This document shows positions 61,850 through 64,000 of a stretch of 64,000 bases of DNA, one piece after another (position 1 is the first letter of the stretch; the number at the start of each line of letters is the position of its first letter). The notes below the pieces were generated by a model. It had not been told where the DNA came from. It did no database searches and saw only the letters and a program-made list of their open reading frames with translations. This stretch comes from Arthrobacter sp. HY1533 (GTDB lineage: Bacteria > Actinomycetota > Actinomycetes > Actinomycetales > Micrococcaceae). The DNA lies in contig NZ_JANKZF010000005.1 of the NCBI RefSeq assembly GCF_027568515.1, forward strand, positions 1 to 64,000. Reading direction: 5' to 3'. Position numbers and translations under genes: made by a program.

Positions 61850-62500
61850 GTGAATGTACTAATAGATAACCGCGAGGTGTTCCTTGAGGGGTTCAAGAAC
61901 ACCGGCATCCTGTTCATTTTTTCGGCGTTCTTTTCCCTGATCCTGGGCACCATCGTGGCGGGCATGCGCGTCTCCCCGGCGCCTGCCATGCGGGCCGCCG
62001 GAACCTTCTATGTCAACGCCGTCCGAAACACCCCCTTGACCCTGATCCTGGCGTTCTTTGCCCTGGGCTACCCGAAGTTGGGGCTGCCTGACATCAACTT
62101 CATGAATGCCGCCATCATCGGCCTGTCGCTCTACACGGCCACCTACGTTTCCGAGGCCATCCGCTCGGGCATCAACACGGTGTCCGTGGGCCAATCGGAG
62201 GCAGCCCGCGCCATTGGGTTGCCGTTCATGCAAACCCTGTCCTTGATTGTGCTGCCGCAGGCCTTCCGCTCGGTGGTGCCGCCGCTGTTCAGCGTTTTCA
62301 TCGCCTTGCTGAAGAACACCACAGTGGCAGCAGGCTTTTCCGTTATTGAGGCAGGCTCCATCCGCTCCACGCTCAGCGACTTGGGTGAGCCCCTGCTGCC
62401 GGGCCTGCTCTGGGTTGCCTTGATTTTCGTGGTGCTGGTCCTGGGCATCCTGTCGCCGCTGCAACGCTACCTCGAGAAGAAGTGGAGGGTGGCGCGATGA
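61850..62500 (+). CDS. gluC: Glutamate ABC transporter permease GluC
   Basis: The 216-residue permease has about five membrane helices. N-A-V-R-N-T-P-L-T-L near residue 60 and the EAA loop S-E-A-I-R-S-G-I-N-T-V-S-V-G-Q-S-E-A-A-R-A-I-G near residue 103 mark it as a HisM-type subunit. The start is GTG 61850. The stop overlaps the gluD ATG (ATGA). Confidence 0.92.
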   Translation: MNVLIDNREVFLEGFKNTGILFIFSAFFSLILGTIVAGMRVSPAPAMRAAGTFYVNAVRNTPLTLILAFFALGYPKLGLPDINFMNAAIIGLSLYTATYVSEAIRSGINTVSVGQSEAARAIGLPFMQTLSLIVLPQAFRSVVPPLFSVFIALLKNTTVAAGFSVIEAGSIRSTLSDLGEPLLPGLLWVALIFVVLVLGILSPLQRYLEKKWRVAR

Positions 62501-63339
62501 GCGCGGTTCTTTTTGACGTTCCCGGCCCCAAGGCCCGGACACGCAATGTGTACTTGAACATCGCCACGATCATCGTGGTGGTGGGCATCATCGGCTTCAT
62601 CCTGTACCGCTTCTACGAGTCAGACCAGTTCACGGCCCAGAAGTGGGAGATTTTCACCTTTCCCCGGGTCCAGCAGACGTTCCTGAAAGCCATCGGGGCA
62701 ACCCTGAGCGCCTTTGCTGTGGGCGCCGTGGGAAGCCTGGTGCTCGGTGTCCTGCTGGCCTTTGGCCGCCTGACGGACTCAAAGTGGGTCAGCCGGCCCT
62801 GCTACTGGTTCACGGAACTGTTCCGTGCCATCCCCCTGCTGATCCTCATGATGATCATGTACTACGGCCTGCCTTCGGCCGGCGTCAAGGGCATCACGCC
62901 GTTCATCGCCGTCGTGGTCGGCTTGATCCTCTACAACGGCTCGGTCCTGGCGGAGGTGTTCCGTGCAGGCATTGAATCGCTGCCCAAGGGCCAGCGCGAG
63001 GCCGGCCTGGCCGTGGGCCTGACCAAGGGGCAGGTGCTACGCAGCATCCTGCTCCCCCAGGCCGTGCGAGCCATGCTGCCGGTCATCATTGCCCAGCTCG
63101 TTGTCATCATGAAGGACACCGCGCTTGGCTTCCTCATCACCTACGACGAGATCATGAAGTACGCGAACTTCCTCGGTTCCCAGGTTCAGTACGGTTCGCC
63201 CGTGGTCCCGGCGCTCATGGTTGCAGCCGTGCTCTATGTGGGCATGTGCCTGATCCTCTCCGGCCTTGCCAAGTACACCGAGCGCAAGATGTCATCGCGC
63301 GTCAAGGTGATCAAGGCGAAGGCCGGCATGGCCGGCTGA
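62497..63339 (+). CDS. gluD: Glutamate ABC transporter permease GluD
   Basis: The 280-residue permease has helices from about residue 22 onward. F-T-E-L-F-R-A-I-P-L-L-I near residue 105 and A-E-V-F-R-A-G-I-E-S-L-P-K-G-Q-R-E-A-G-L-A-V-G as EAA loop are visible. GGAGGG precedes ATG 62497 inside the end of gluC. It pairs with GluC to form the channel. Confidence 0.92.
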   Translation: MSAVLFDVPGPKARTRNVYLNIATIIVVVGIIGFILYRFYESDQFTAQKWEIFTFPRVQQTFLKAIGATLSAFAVGAVGSLVLGVLLAFGRLTDSKWVSRPCYWFTELFRAIPLLILMMIMYYGLPSAGVKGITPFIAVVVGLILYNGSVLAEVFRAGIESLPKGQREAGLAVGLTKGQVLRSILLPQAVRAMLPVIIAQLVVIMKDTALGFLITYDEIMKYANFLGSQVQYGSPVVPALMVAAVLYVGMCLILSGLAKYTERKMSSRVKVIKAKAGMAG

Positions 63340-63359
63340 TTCTTCATCCGAGCAAGTGG

Positions 63360-63400
63360 CCCGCAGGAAACGGTTGACCAACCGCTTCCTGCGGGTCAGT
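63360..63400 (+). terminator. Terminator after gluD
   Basis: CCCGCAGGAA-a-CGGT and ACCG-c-TTCCTGCGGG (63360-63395) form a long stem, followed by TCAGTTGTTT. It sits between the convergent glu operon and dioxygenase gene and may serve both. Confidence 0.85.
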
Positions 63401-63403
63401 TGT

Positions 63404-64000
63404 TTAAATGGTGACGTTCAAGGCCGCCGTGAACCCGCTTGCCGCGGAGCCGGAGGTGGTGGCCAACTGGTGGATGCCGCCGTCGTCACCAAAAACGTTG
63501 TCCTGCGCCAAGGGAGTATTGGGGAAGTTCCTGGCGCTGCTCTCATAGCCGGCGGTTGCATAAACTTCCTTGCAACTGGCCTCGGTCATGGCAATTTGCG
63601 AGGTGCGCAGGATCTGGCCGGCACTCGTGGCGTTGGACATGCTCTCAAAGACCTCGAAGTGGATGTGCGGCCAACGCCCGTTGTAGGCACCCGGGAAGAT
63701 GGAGGTGAAGGTGACCTGCCCGTTCGCATCCGCCTCCTGGACCCCACGCAGGAAGTTCTCCTCCGGCAGGTCGTACAGCGAGTATTCGCCGTCCCTGGTC
63801 GCGTGCCAGAGGTACACGGCTGCTCCGGCCAGCGGCGTGCACCCATTGGCGTTGTCCAGGACGTTCAAGGTGATGGTCAGCGGCACGCCTTCGGCCTTGG
63901 TGGTGGATGTTCCAAAGCTGGTGGTGATGTCCTGGCGCACCACCCCGGAGGCGGTCAAGACGTCGGGGCCGTTGGATCCGTCTGCCGGGTAGGGGCCGCC
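63404..64000 (-). CDS. Intradiol dioxygenase-like protein (partial, start beyond window)
   Basis: The visible 198 C-terminal residues match the catalytic part of intradiol ring-cleavage dioxygenases: P-L-A-G-A-A-V-Y-L-W-H-A-T-R-D-G-E-Y-S-L-Y, F-L-R-G-V-Q-E-A-D-A-N-G-Q-V-T-F-T-S-I-F-P-G and Y-N-G-R-W-P-H-I-H-F-E-V-F. Tyr, Tyr, His and His of these motifs would bind the non-heme Fe(III). The frame is open to the window edge, where G-G-P-Y-P-A-D-G-S-N-G-P is read, so the N-terminus (often with a Tat signal) is missing. The substrate could be a catechol-type aromatic. Confidence 0.85.
   Translation of the reverse strand, partial: GGPYPADGSNGPDVLTASGVVRQDITTSFGTSTTKAEGVPLTITLNVLDNANGCTPLAGAAVYLWHATRDGEYSLYDLPEENFLRGVQEADANGQVTFTSIFPGAYNGRWPHIHFEVFESMSNATSAGQILRTSQIAMTEASCKEVYATAGYESSARNFPNTPLAQDNVFGDDGGIHQLATTSGSAASGFTAALNVTI

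Overview
The window looks like a chromosomal segment of a high-GC actinobacterium, most likely an Arthrobacter-like member of the Micrococcaceae. Grounds: strongly G/C-ending codons, many GTG and TTG starts, 4-nt overlapping operons, a gluABCD-type glutamate ABC operon, a sigE-tatB-mrp-DUF1003-MgtE block, a DUF3117 gene and actinobacterial-style glycine riboswitches. No rRNA, tRNA, prophage or CRISPR array was seen.

Layout. (1) 1-4366 is an accessory zone with less biased codon use: three GNAT acetyltransferases (one frameshifted), an Imm33-like immunity protein and two small unknown proteins. The 3' part is punctuated by five copies of a short hairpin-forming repeat, all in one orientation, with one gene between each pair, like a gene-cassette array. 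A 55-bp near-perfect palindrome closes the zone. (2) 4367-12308 is mixed metabolism and repair: VOC protein, luciferase-like oxidoreductase, FAD monooxygenase, split umuC and umuD, a broken GrpB gene, a DJ-1/PfpI protein and small oxidoreductases. (3) 12309-24976 is a glycine/serine/one-carbon region. On the minus strand lie gcvP-gcvT-gcvH-glyA-sdaA-lipA-MTHFR-like; on the plus strand an amino-acid permease and purU. Each arm starts with its own tandem glycine riboswitch, and the two are near copies facing away from a shared ~215-bp promoter region. (4) 24985-30810 holds a LysR/MFS pair, two more MFS exporters and a divergent HxlR regulator. (5) 30807-36962 is a PucR-type regulator divergent from an operon of an FMN 2-hydroxy-acid dehydrogenase, a polar-amino-acid ABC importer and a RidA protein.

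(6) 37084-48882 carries an ABC1 kinase, a small P-loop kinase, a ferritin-fold protein, an RNB ribonuclease, a DEAD-box helicase, a Na+/solute symporter with a 43-aa partner, a PHP phosphoesterase and an Xaa-Pro aminopeptidase. (7) 49097-56553 carries a regulator/membrane-protein pair with a GGAAAGT operator, then the envelope/metal block (stress protein, MgtE-N/CBS protein, DUF1003, Mrp, TatB, SigE, O-methyltransferase, DUF3117). (8) 56705-59890 has a PIG-V-like mannosyltransferase, 3-methyladenine glycosylase I, a DivIVA-motif protein and a LOG protein. (9) 60012-63339 is the glutamate ABC operon, followed by an intradiol dioxygenase-like gene cut by the window edge.

Several gene ends carry large two-tier palindromes. 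Two of them (48981-49073 and 54099-54223) share sequence and look like one family of REP-type elements.
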